Source: Caldilinea sp. CFX5 (GTDB lineage Bacteria; Chloroflexota; Anaerolineae; Caldilineales; Caldilineaceae). Taken from it: a DNA stretch of 64,000 bases. The stretch's first letter is position 1, and every line of letters starts with the position of its first letter. The notes under the pieces are model-generated. The model saw only the letters and a program-made list of their open reading frames with translations. It ran no database searches and was not told the origin of the DNA. The position numbers and the translations under genes are program-made. The stretch lies in contig QWII01000020.1 of the NCBI GenBank assembly GCA_021405325.1, positions 1 to 64,000 of the forward strand, given 5' to 3'. Below, one piece after another: positions 9,453 to 17,411 of the stretch.

Positions 9453-9680
9453 ATGGAAGAGTTAGTCGAATTTTTAGCAAAATCACTGGTGGAAGAACCC
9501 GACGCCGTGCAGGTGCATCGCAAAGAGACCCGCTATGCGACCATCCTGAAGTTACGCGTGGCGCCGACCGATATGGGCCGCGTGATCGGACGTAATGGCC
9601 GCGTGGCCAATGCCATTCGGGCCTTGTTGCGGTCAGCTGCACGCCATGACAATCGTGAAGTGATGTTGGATATTGACTAA
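9453..9680 (+). CDS. khpA: KH-domain RNA-binding protein KhpA
   Basis: A 75-residue single KH-domain protein (YlqC/KhpA family) that binds RNA, often together with KhpB/Jag, and acts in cell-envelope and small-RNA biology in Gram-positives. The GxxG loop is GRNG (residues 46-49) within MGRVIGRNGRVANAIRALLR. I place the start at the ATG at 9453 because an upstream in-frame extension would run through the palindrome at 9331-9440. A strong intrinsic terminator follows the stop. Confidence 0.92.
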   Translation: MEELVEFLAKSLVEEPDAVQVHRKETRYATILKLRVAPTDMGRVIGRNGRVANAIRALLRSAARHDNREVMLDID

Positions 9681-9715
9681 ACAGCAAGCTTGCCACGATA
9701 GGTGAAAGATGTTGT

Positions 9716-9749
9716 AAAAACAGCGGAAGCCGGTCTTCCGCTGTTTTTT
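9716..9749 (+). terminator. Intrinsic terminator after khpA
   Basis: Stem AACAGCGGAAG/CTTCCGCTGTT with loop CCGGT, flanked by an A-run and followed by T6. Textbook Rho-independent terminator, probably bidirectional. Confidence 0.9.
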
Positions 9750-9756
9750 ATCAAAC

Positions 9757-9809
9757 GCCGGTGGTTAGCGCCTCGCAAGTGCGGGGTCAGCCAGGCGCTA
9801 ACCACCGGC
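9757..9809. repeat. 17-bp perfect inverted repeat upstream of rimM
   Basis: Arms 9757-9773 and 9793-9809 are exact reverse complements around a 19-nt spacer. It lies just after the khpA terminator and 20 nt before the rimM start. Could be a second terminator-like hairpin or a dispersed palindrome. Confidence 0.85.
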
Positions 9810-9828
9810 AGACAAAATAAACATACCG

Positions 9829-10434
9829 ATGAATCAAACCAGAAGAAGCAACACCGCCCACCGTCGACAGACGGCAGCAGCCCCCAAAGGTCAGCTCTAT
9901 TACCACCGTAACGAAGCCGTCCTGGTGCCTGATGGCTACCTGGCCATTGGCCGGATTGCCACTGCGCACGGCATTCAGGGCGAAGTGCGGGTTGAATTGT
10001 ACACCGATTTCCCGGCGCGCTTTGCCCCCCAAGTCAAAGTCTTTATGGGCGAGGCGCTGACACCGGCCACCATCGAGTATGCGCGTCCCCATAAGCAACA
10101 GATGCTGGTAAAGTTTGTCGATGTCGAGACGCGCAATGACGCTGAAACGCTGCGTAACCAATGGCTCTTTGTACCGGAAAGTGATGCCGTCGAGTTGGAA
10201 GCCGATACCTACTGGGTGCATGACATCATCGGCCTCCAGGTGCAGACCGAAAACGGCGAAGCCTTAGGCAACGTTACCGATGTTCTCTTTACCGGCGCCA
10301 ATGAGGTCTATGTGGTGGCCGCGCCGAACGGCAAGGAGTTGTTGGTACCAGCCATTGCCGATGTGGTGCAAAAGGTCGATTTGGTCGCCGGCGCCATCAC
10401 AGTCCGTTTGCTGCCGGGTATGCGCGATGAATGA
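9829..10434 (+). CDS. rimM: Ribosome maturation factor RimM
   Basis: Binds the 30S subunit and assists 16S rRNA processing and assembly around S19. The N-terminal beta-barrel begins at YLAIGRIATAHGIQGEVRVELYTD; the C-terminal PRC-barrel contains YWVHDIIGLQVQTENGE and KELLVPAI. 201 residues from the ATG at 9829. The first 30 residues (Arg/Gln/Ala-rich) are not typical of the family, so the real start may be an internal GTG near 9925. Followed by a hairpin plus T-run. Confidence 0.93.
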   Translation: MNQTRRSNTAHRRQTAAAPKGQLYYHRNEAVLVPDGYLAIGRIATAHGIQGEVRVELYTDFPARFAPQVKVFMGEALTPATIEYARPHKQQMLVKFVDVETRNDAETLRNQWLFVPESDAVELEADTYWVHDIIGLQVQTENGEALGNVTDVLFTGANEVYVVAAPNGKELLVPAIADVVQKVDLVAGAITVRLLPGMRDE

Positions 10435-10528
10435 AATCATGGCTTCTATGGATTGACAAAGCGCATCATCTTGAGTATCCTCCCAACAACGAATTGTAAA
10501 CTATCGTTAAGTTTTTCTCGCCAACTCA

Positions 10529-10588
10529 ACTACTTGCTTGTAGCCGGTTCTGAACCGACGGCAAACAAGTAGTTGGTAAGTTTTTTTT
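10529..10588 (+). terminator. Hairpin with T-tract after rimM
   Basis: CAACTACTTG pairs with CAAGTAGTTG, an inner GCCGGTT/AACCG stem extends it, and T8 follows at about 10581-10588. It resembles an intrinsic terminator between rimM and dprA. An in-frame dprA extension would run through it, arguing for a later dprA start. Confidence 0.7.
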
Positions 10589-10602
10589 GTTGGACTTTAG
10601 CC

Positions 10603-11712
10603 TTGACAGCACTGCCTACGCAAGCCTACTGGGTTGCCTTTAATAAAGTGGCCGGGATCGGGCCGGCACGCTTGACGGCGCTTCTTCATGTTTGTGGTTC
10701 GATTGAGGCCGCCTGGAAAGCCTCTATTCAACAATTACGGGCGGCCAACCTGGACAAGCGCAGCCAGGAGAGTTTGCTGTCGGCGCGCCGCCAACTGGAT
10801 TTGGCTGCCGAATGGCAACGGGTGATCAAGGCCGGGGCCCAGGTTTTGACCTGGGATGATGCCGGTTATCCGGCTAATTTGCGGGAGACCGATGCGCCGC
10901 CACCGGTGCTTTATGTGCGCGGCCAACTTGTGCCGGAAGATATGATGGCGGTGGCCTTGGTCGGCACCCGGCGCGCCAGTGCGTATGGGCGCGAAGTGGC
11001 GCACATGGCAGCGACTGAGTTTGCCCACAACAAGATTACAGTTGTCAGCGGGCTGGCGCTGGGGATTGACGCGGTCGCGCACCGGGCCGCGCTCGACGGC
11101 GGTGGGCGCACGATTGCCGTTTTGGGCAGCGGCGTCGATCAGGTCTACCCCATGCAAAATCGCGAGTTGGCCGACGCCATCATGGCCAATGGCGCGCTGG
11201 TCAGCGAATACCCCATCGGCACCCGCCCGGAAGCAAACAATTTTCCACCGCGCAACCGTATCATCAGCGGCCTCAGTCGCGGGGTCATTATTGTCGAGGC
11301 CAGCCAGCGCAGCGGCGCCCTTATCACCGCCGAATTTGCCGCCGAACAAGGACGCGAAGTCTTCGCCGTTCCTGGCAGCATCCTCCATCCCGGCAGCACC
11401 GGTTGTAATCAATTAATTCGCCAGGGGGCAACGCCCTTTCTTTCGGTGACGGATGTGCTGGATCAATTAAATTTCGCCACCCTCAGCACCCAAAGCTTGG
11501 TCCGCCAAAGCACGCCGGTCGATCCATTGGAAGCGCAACTGTTGGCCTTGCTGGCAGAGGAAACTTGCCATATTGACGACCTAGTCCGGCGCACAGGATT
11601 ACCCTCCGGTCAGGTGAGTAGCCTATTAACCCTCCTTGAACTCAAAGGCTTGGTGCGGCAGGCCGGTGGTATGAATTACATGATCTTGACAAAAACTGCC
11701 AACAAGAGTTAA
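10603..11712 (+). CDS. dprA: DNA processing protein DprA
   Basis: Loads RecA on incoming single-stranded DNA during natural transformation; also called Smf. The Rossmann-like core is clear: VALVGTRRASAYGREVA, SGLALGIDAVAHRAALDGGG, TIAVLGSGVDQVYP, SEYPIGTRPE, NFPPRNRIISGLS, EASQRSGALITAEFA and GREVFAVPGS. An N-terminal helix-hairpin-helix-like segment (KVAGIGPARLTALL) and a C-terminal winged helix complete it. I place the start at TTG 10603 because the upstream in-frame TTG at 10573 lies inside a terminator hairpin; no strong ribosome binding site marks it. 369 residues. Confidence 0.93.
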   Translation: MTALPTQAYWVAFNKVAGIGPARLTALLHVCGSIEAAWKASIQQLRAANLDKRSQESLLSARRQLDLAAEWQRVIKAGAQVLTWDDAGYPANLRETDAPPPVLYVRGQLVPEDMMAVALVGTRRASAYGREVAHMAATEFAHNKITVVSGLALGIDAVAHRAALDGGGRTIAVLGSGVDQVYPMQNRELADAIMANGALVSEYPIGTRPEANNFPPRNRIISGLSRGVIIVEASQRSGALITAEFAAEQGREVFAVPGSILHPGSTGCNQLIRQGATPFLSVTDVLDQLNFATLSTQSLVRQSTPVDPLEAQLLALLAEETCHIDDLVRRTGLPSGQVSSLLTLLELKGLVRQAGGMNYMILTKTANKS

Positions 11713-11840
11713 CCGTTTGTTACTATTGCTCTTGTAGGTTTACCCGTAGGCGCCACGGGAAGAATGCATCATGAGACAAGAGCCGTGGCTCAATGGAGAT
11801 GCACCGGCAACGACGCTGGTGCTAGAAATGAGGGGATGTT

Positions 11841-12914
11841 ATGTGGTATGCAACAATTTTAGCGGGTGGCAGCGGCACCCGCCTATGGCCGCGCAGCCGG
11901 CAACGTCAACCCAAACAATTTGCCGACATCACCGGCGCCGGTCGCACCCTGATCCAGGGCACCGCCGACCGGTTGCAAGGATTGGTTGGGGATGCGGAGC
12001 TTTACGTCGTTGTCGGCGAGCACTTTGCCCATCTGGCCACCGAACAGTTGCCCACCCTGTCGGCGCAACAAGTCATTGTCGAACCGAGTGGCCGCAATAC
12101 GGCGCCCGCCATTGGGTTGGCCTGTATCCATCTCCACCAGCGCGACCCGGATGCAGTGGTGGCCTTCTTACCGGCTGATCATGTGATCACCGATCCCGTC
12201 GGTTTTCAGAACGCATTGCGTGATGCCTTCCACGCGGCGGATGCCGGTCACATTGTTACGCTGGGCATTACGCCAACTTTTCCACACACGGGATACGGCT
12301 ATATCAAACGCGGGGAGAAGCTGCCGCTGGCCGGCAAACAGCCGCTCTTCACCGTCGAACGCTTCCTAGAAAAACCAAACCGCGCCACAGCGGAAGGCTT
12401 TTTAATCAGCGGCGGTTACTATTGGAACGGCGGCATCTTTATCAGCCGCGCCGACACGATGTTGGCCGAAATCCAGCGCCAATTGCCAACGGTCTACAGC
12501 CGGCTGCAACAGATCAGAGCCGCACTCGGCCAGTCCGCCGCCGCCGCTGTTCTCGCCGAAGCCTGGGCGGAGATGCCCAACATCAGCATTGATTACGGCG
12601 TCATGGAAGGCGCGCAGCAAGTGGCGGTGACGCCGCTCGACGCCGGCTGGAATGATGTGGGCAGTTGGGATGCGCTGACCAGTGTGATTCCGCTCGACGA
12701 CGAGGAAAATTGCATTGCCCGTGGTGAAACATTGACGATTCAGAGTCGTGGGAATATTATATATAGTGAACGGCTGGTGGCGCTGATTGGTGTTGATGAT
12801 CTGGCAATCATCGATACCGCAGACGCCTTACTCATCGGCCACAAAGCGCAGATGCAAAAAGTCAAAGATGTGGTCGAAACGTTACGCACCCAGGGCCGCA
12901 CCGAACTCTTATAA
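11841..12914 (+). CDS. manC: Mannose-1-phosphate guanylyltransferase
   Basis: Makes GDP-mannose from mannose-1-phosphate and GTP for glycan or compatible-solute synthesis. The nucleotidyltransferase signature AGGSGTRLWPRS lies at residues 8-19, followed by PKQF, VEPSGRNTAPAI, FLPADH, TGYGYIKRGE, FLEKPN and YYWNGGIF. This is the single-domain 357-residue form; it lacks the fused phosphomannose isomerase domain. The start ATG at 11841 is preceded by GAGGGGA. A palindrome with the conserved 11-nt loop lies downstream. Confidence 0.93.
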   Translation: MWYATILAGGSGTRLWPRSRQRQPKQFADITGAGRTLIQGTADRLQGLVGDAELYVVVGEHFAHLATEQLPTLSAQQVIVEPSGRNTAPAIGLACIHLHQRDPDAVVAFLPADHVITDPVGFQNALRDAFHAADAGHIVTLGITPTFPHTGYGYIKRGEKLPLAGKQPLFTVERFLEKPNRATAEGFLISGGYYWNGGIFISRADTMLAEIQRQLPTVYSRLQQIRAALGQSAAAAVLAEAWAEMPNISIDYGVMEGAQQVAVTPLDAGWNDVGSWDALTSVIPLDDEENCIARGETLTIQSRGNIIYSERLVALIGVDDLAIIDTADALLIGHKAQMQKVKDVVETLRTQGRTELL

Positions 12915-12923
12915 ATTTTAGCA

Positions 12924-12980
12924 GTTGGTTGGTACGTTCGTTGGTTGAGCTTGTCGAAACCAACGAACGCACCAACCAAC
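12924..12980. repeat. Palindrome with conserved 11-nt loop (copy 1)
   Basis: Arms 12924-12946 and 12958-12980 (words GTTGGTTGG, CGTTCGTTGG) are reverse complements with one mismatch. The loop 12947-12957 is GAGCTTGTCGA, the reverse complement of TCGACAAGCTC. The same loop occurs at 36108-36118, and close variants at 40020-40030 and 56648-56658. Confidence 0.9.
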
Positions 12981-13002
12981 CAGCAAACCAAGGACAGTTA
13001 TC

Positions 13003-14769
13003 ATGACCAACTATGACCCACGCCGTCAACCTGCTCTCGTCCTTCTTGTCATTGGCGCCATTCCGGGGCTGATCCTTGGCTTGTTGATCGGTTGGGTCTT
13101 TTGGCCGGTGGAGTGGACCGGCGGCAGCCTGCGCGATCTCAATACGGCCGAGAAAGCGGAATATATCGCTGCCGTCGCCGACTCCTTTGCCATCTATGAT
13201 AGCCCGGAAGCCGCCGCCGTCGCGCAACGCCGATTGGCGCCGCTCGACGACGGCAACTTGGCGCAAAGTTTTCAGGAGACGCTGGCCTACTTTAACGCCA
13301 GTCAATTCACCGATCGCGCCATTCGTGACAGTAATATTCGCCGGCTGGCCGTTGCACTCAATCTGTCGGCGGCGGGCGCAGCGCCGGCGCCACAGGAGTT
13401 AGTCGGTGATGAAGCGGCGGCCACGGCGACCAGCGCCCCGCAAGTTGTGACGGCGCCCTCGACCACCGAGACCAGCAGTGGCTTGGGCTGGCTAGGTTGG
13501 CTGCTCTGGCTGGTGACGGCGCTATTGTTGGTCGGTGGCGGCCTCTATATTTTGAGTCGCACGGGGTTGTCTGAGTTGCAGACCCTCTTCAAACGGCCTG
13601 CCCCTGCCCCGGATGGGATCGACGAATTTGAGGATCAGCGAGCTGCGGCCCCACACCGTGGGCGCACCGGCGGCAACCTGGTCACGGCCGAACCGGAAGG
13701 CCCCTATTCGTTTGACCAGGAAGATGACGAGTGGAATGTGCCGCCCGGACGGGGCGCGCCGGAACAGTCCTGGCGTGAGGCCCCGCCCCGGGATGATACG
13801 GCCTATCGCCGTCCGGCAACCCAGGTCTACGACGCGGCTTATGATGAGCAGGATGACGAATATGACCGGCAGCCACCCCGCAACGACCGGGGTCTTACTG
13901 ATGATGACCTTGAGGAAGATGAGAGCGACGAAGCATTCCTGGAACCGGCGGACGACGATCTAGCCCAGGCGCCTTTTGATGACGATGATGACGATGGCCC
14001 CCCTGCCGGTCCGCCGGATCGAGCGGGCGGGTCGTGGCGGCCGGCTCGTTCAAGCTATACCATTGATGTCGACGCTGATGATGTCAGCTTTGGGGAAAAG
14101 AGCAGATCGTCGCCTGAGCGCAGCCAGCCGACCCCGCCAACGACGCCACCGGTTGACCCACGATCAACCGCGCGTCGCCCCCCCACTACACCTAACGCTG
14201 ACAGCGGGCAGCCCAGCGCCGCGTTAACCAGCGCGACTTTTGCCCCCACGCGCCAAGCCGTGTCAAGCGTGACGAGCCAACGGGCGCCTGTCGCGCCGCC
14301 GGCCCGTTCGCGCGCCACAGTGATTGACCAGCATGTGTTCCAATATCAGATGGGGATTGCCGAGTATGATGAGTCACGGCCGATTGTTGATCCCCAAACG
14401 GGTAAATATATTGGTGAATTTGGCATGGGCGCCAGCAGCAAAAATGGTCTGGCACAAGTAGGGCCGGATCAACTCGTAGCGCTGGAAGTCTGGCTCTTTG
14501 ACAAATCGGATGAGCGCAATCTGGGCAACCAGACCCGCATTCTCCTCAGCGAGTATGCGATCGACCACAATTTGGAACAGGCTTTCCTCAAAGAGCGGCA
14601 GGACAACCCCCGCCCCTTTACGGCACAACGCAATGTCACGTTCCAACTGGAAAGCCAGAACCTGCTGCTCAACTGTCTTATCGTCGATGTCAAGTACAGC
14701 ACCAACCCTGCCACCAAAGGCGTCTTCGAGCAAATTAAAGTAGACATGACAGTACAAAAGAAGCAGTAG
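13003..14769 (+). CDS. Two-TM protein with long acidic linker and conserved C-terminal domain
   Basis: A 588-residue protein that I cannot assign to a named family. Hydrophobic helices lie at about 9-33 and 158-184; a small domain sits between them. Residues about 200-340 are a highly acidic, disordered linker full of DDD and Arg/Pro. Residues about 345-440 are rich in Pro, Thr and Ser. The last 140 residues form a compact, conserved-looking domain (FQYQMGIAEYDESRPIVDP, then GLAQVGPDQLVALEVWLFDK). The arrangement suggests a membrane-tethered cytoplasmic module. Downstream of manC, separated by a palindrome. Confidence 0.6.
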   Translation: MTNYDPRRQPALVLLVIGAIPGLILGLLIGWVFWPVEWTGGSLRDLNTAEKAEYIAAVADSFAIYDSPEAAAVAQRRLAPLDDGNLAQSFQETLAYFNASQFTDRAIRDSNIRRLAVALNLSAAGAAPAPQELVGDEAAATATSAPQVVTAPSTTETSSGLGWLGWLLWLVTALLLVGGGLYILSRTGLSELQTLFKRPAPAPDGIDEFEDQRAAAPHRGRTGGNLVTAEPEGPYSFDQEDDEWNVPPGRGAPEQSWREAPPRDDTAYRRPATQVYDAAYDEQDDEYDRQPPRNDRGLTDDDLEEDESDEAFLEPADDDLAQAPFDDDDDDGPPAGPPDRAGGSWRPARSSYTIDVDADDVSFGEKSRSSPERSQPTPPTTPPVDPRSTARRPPTTPNADSGQPSAALTSATFAPTRQAVSSVTSQRAPVAPPARSRATVIDQHVFQYQMGIAEYDESRPIVDPQTGKYIGEFGMGASSKNGLAQVGPDQLVALEVWLFDKSDERNLGNQTRILLSEYAIDHNLEQAFLKERQDNPRPFTAQRNVTFQLESQNLLLNCLIVDVKYSTNPATKGVFEQIKVDMTVQKKQ

Positions 14770-14782
14770 TGTTCTGTAAACG

Positions 14783-14969
14783 AAGTCTTGATGGATTGAA
14801 TCGTAGTAAAGACTTTAGTCTTTCTCCCGGCCAGCCCAAAGACTAATGAAGGGTAGCGAATGGTTTCGGTAATCCTTGGAACTTGTCACGCCGGCGGCGA
14901 TGACCTACAGTTACCGCTTTATTTTTGTAACGTTCATGAGTCTTTACTACGGTCAACCCATCAAGACTT
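14783..14969. repeat. Long-spacer inverted repeat
   Basis: Arms 14783-14814 and 14939-14969 (contain AAGTCTTGATGG and CGTAGTAAAGAC and their complements) are reverse complements with a few mismatches around about 125 nt. A smaller TTAGTCTTT/AAAGACTAA hairpin is nested near the left arm. It lies between convergent genes (plus-strand 13003-14769 and minus-strand dgt) and otherwise the intergenic stretch is empty. Confidence 0.75.
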
Positions 14970-15049
14970 ATTTGATAAAACAGCAGAGCGTCTACGATTG
15001 GTAAAGAAAGTGATGATAGCTTTGCCCATCGCTACAGGACAAAATAGGG

Positions 15050-16213
15050 CTATGCCCGCTCTTCAGGATCAAAAAGACGCTTGTGTTCCTGAATCGCGTA
15101 GCGGTCGGTCATGCCGGCCAAGTAATCACAGACAACGCGCTCACGACCACCGGGGTGGACTTGGGCGCGTTGTTGAATTTCCGGGGGCAGTTGCAACGGC
15201 TCCTGCACGTAAGCATGGAAGAGATCGCGCAGGGTGCGTTCGGCTTTGCTTGCCATGCGCACCACCCGATAGTGACGATAGAAATTCTTGAAAAGATACT
15301 GTTTCAATTCGCCATTCAATTGTTGGAATTCGAGTGAGTAATCGGCCACATTGGTCGGCAACGCCCGCAAAGCGGCCAGGGTGACGACACCGGCTTGGGT
15401 TAGATTCTGCGCAGTGGCGTTGATCACGTCGCTCACTTCCAGCCCCACCATGCGCCGGATGAAGCGGTAGCGCACCATCGGATTGCGCAAGTCTACAGTA
15501 AGCGACTCACCCAGGCTAGACAGCACCTTATGAGCAATGCCCAGTTGTAAGACCGCCGCCGGGTCAAGAATGCCGCTGCGCAAGCCATCATCCATATCGC
15601 TGGTATTGTAGGCGATTTCGTCGGCCAGGTTGCTCAACTGACATTCAAGCGTGCCGCGCTCTTCGGGCCAATAGCCACGGGCGTCCACCACATCATAGTC
15701 GGTGTCATGTTTGACTACGCCTTCACGCACCTCGTAAGTGACATTCAGCCCCGGGTGTTCGGGGTAACGCTGCTCCAACTCGGTGAGGATACGGTAGGTC
15801 TGGCGTTGATGGTCATAGCCGCCAAAATTTTTCATCAGATCATCCAGCGTCGCCTCGCCCACATGGCCAAAGGGGGGATGGCCGAGATCATGGGCCAGAC
15901 AGATCGCCTCGGTCAGATCCTCATTGCCCCCCAACGCCCGCGCCATCGTCCGCCCCACCTGCGCCACCTCAATGCTGTGGGTCAACCGGTTGCGATAGTG
16001 GTCGCCTTCCGAATAGACAAAAACTTGGGTCTTATATTCCAACCGGCGAAAAGCCGTCGTATGAACAATGCGGTCGCGGTCGCGTTGATAGGCAGTACGA
16101 TAGGGGTGTTCCTCTTCGGGATAGACCCGCCCGCGACTGGCGTTACTGCGCATGCCGTAGGGCGCCAACGCTTGCTCTTCCCGTTGTTCCAGATCTGTGC
16201 GCGTCACGAGCAT
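15050..16213 (-). CDS. dgt: Deoxyguanosinetriphosphate triphosphohydrolase-like protein
   Basis: HD-domain enzyme that removes triphosphate from dNTPs, controlling nucleotide pools and restricting foreign DNA in some bacteria. 387 residues. The HD metal site is visible: H79 in NRLTHSIEVAQVGR, then H108-D109 in CLAHDLGHPPFGHVGE, and a later Asp in LSNLADEIAYNTSD. The N-terminal FRRLEYKTQVF motif is typical of the family. Transcribed on the minus strand downstream of an SDR gene, with a perfect 30-bp palindrome between them. Confidence 0.92.
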   Translation of the reverse strand: MLVTRTDLEQREEQALAPYGMRSNASRGRVYPEEEHPYRTAYQRDRDRIVHTTAFRRLEYKTQVFVYSEGDHYRNRLTHSIEVAQVGRTMARALGGNEDLTEAICLAHDLGHPPFGHVGEATLDDLMKNFGGYDHQRQTYRILTELEQRYPEHPGLNVTYEVREGVVKHDTDYDVVDARGYWPEERGTLECQLSNLADEIAYNTSDMDDGLRSGILDPAAVLQLGIAHKVLSSLGESLTVDLRNPMVRYRFIRRMVGLEVSDVINATAQNLTQAGVVTLAALRALPTNVADYSLEFQQLNGELKQYLFKNFYRHYRVVRMASKAERTLRDLFHAYVQEPLQLPPEIQQRAQVHPGGRERVVCDYLAGMTDRYAIQEHKRLFDPEERA

Positions 16214-16246
16214 CGTAACCTCCCCAGCTTAGAGATGAATTACTCT

Positions 16247-16313
16247 GTGTTCCTTCAATCCGTGTTTAGTCTTTTGTCGCTTCCAAAAGACTAAACACGG
16301 ATTGAAGGAACAC
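16247..16313. repeat. Perfect 30-bp palindrome
   Basis: Arms 16247-16276 and 16284-16313 are exact reverse complements with a 7-nt loop TCGCTTC. It lies between two minus-strand genes, after the SDR stop and before the dgt start. No T-tract follows. Confidence 0.92.
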
Positions 16314-16340
16314 GGAATATAAGACAATTTTTACCGCAAC

Positions 16341-17114
16341 TCATCCATTTCCGGCTGACTTTTCACGCTTGTTGATGGCATACCGCTCACCACCATCGAC
16401 CGTCAACGCCTCGCCAGTGACAAAATCGGCTTCGATCAGGTACTTCACCGCTTTGGCGACATCCTCGGCGCTGCCCCAGCGTTCCAAGAGCGTGTTTTTG
16501 GCCACCTCGGCCTGCCAGCGTTTACCGGCGCCCGGCGGGGGCAACACAATCCCCGGCGCCACAGCATTGACCCGAATGGTTGGCGCCAGTTCCAGTGCCA
16601 GTTGGCGGGTCAGCGCCAGCAACCCGGATTTGCCTACGGCATGCGCTGTAAAATCAGCCCACGGATACCAAGCCGAGAGATCGACAATGTTGACGATGGC
16701 GCCGCCGCCCCGTTCAAGCATCCCCGGCGCCAACATGTTGCAAATAAAAAATGGCCCGTCAAGTAAAATGCGGGTGATCCGTTCCCAGCGTTCATAAATA
16801 TCCGGTTCGCTGCTGGGGAAGGGGGTCTTGCCGAAATAACTGGCGCTGTTGACAATGATATCGACGCCGCCAAAGCGTTCCGTAATGGCTGCCACCATCC
16901 GCGCCACCGACGCCCGATCCGCCACATCACACTGCACCGCCATTGCCGCTACACCCAGCGCTTCCACTTCCGCCACCGTTGCCAACGCTTCGTCGGCGGA
17001 ACTGTTGTAGTTCACCACCACGTTCGCCCCCGCCTGCGCCAACATCATGGTGATCGCTTTCCCTACGCGATGGGCGCCGCCCGTCACCAAGGCAATTTTG
17101 CCACGAATTTCCAT
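16341..17114 (-). CDS. SDR-family oxidoreductase, pteridine-reductase-like, catalytic Tyr replaced by His
   Basis: A 257-residue short-chain dehydrogenase/reductase. The cofactor motif TGGAHRVG (residues 11-18), with Arg before Val-Gly, is the NADPH-type variant seen in pteridine reductases and FolM. NSAS and LALELAPTIRVNAVAPG are also present. The catalytic YxxxK is not intact: the sequence reads HAVGK, giving His158 where Tyr is expected and Lys162. The codon is CAT, one base from TAT. The protein may be inactive, use another residue (Tyr150 lies nearby), or belong to a divergent clade. The last residues are Lys/Glu-rich. Substrate not predictable. Confidence 0.8.
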   Translation of the reverse strand: MEIRGKIALVTGGAHRVGKAITMMLAQAGANVVVNYNSSADEALATVAEVEALGVAAMAVQCDVADRASVARMVAAITERFGGVDIIVNSASYFGKTPFPSSEPDIYERWERITRILLDGPFFICNMLAPGMLERGGGAIVNIVDLSAWYPWADFTAHAVGKSGLLALTRQLALELAPTIRVNAVAPGIVLPPPGAGKRWQAEVAKNTLLERWGSAEDVAKAVKYLIEADFVTGEALTVDGGERYAINKREKSAGNG

Positions 17115-17290
17115 ACGTTTACCTTTCTATTTGCTGTCTCCACAGCTTTCATCATACCATTAGAGATAAACAAAGACTACAACGGATTGAGGCAGGAACG
17201 GATTTGCGCGTGTGCCAGCAAGGCAAAGCTAAATCTGATGATTTATCTTTCACAAAAAGAGGCCGATATTACCAGAAATATTCATCAGAT

Positions 17291-17320
17291 TTCACAAATT
17301 TGACAGCTGTTTTGTATAAT
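17291..17320 (+). promoter_or_regulatory. Candidate promoter of the first BTAD regulator
   Basis: TTCACA (17291-17296), 18-nt spacer and a perfect TATAAT (17315-17320), about 90 nt before the start. A TTGACA at 17300 is too close to act as the -35 for this -10. Confidence 0.5.
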
Positions 17321-17411
17321 AATCCCTGTTCATAAATCAAAGGTCAGCAGAAAACAAGCCGTTTAGCCTATGCTGACAACAATTCATTAAAAATAACGTT
17401 CATAATATGCT

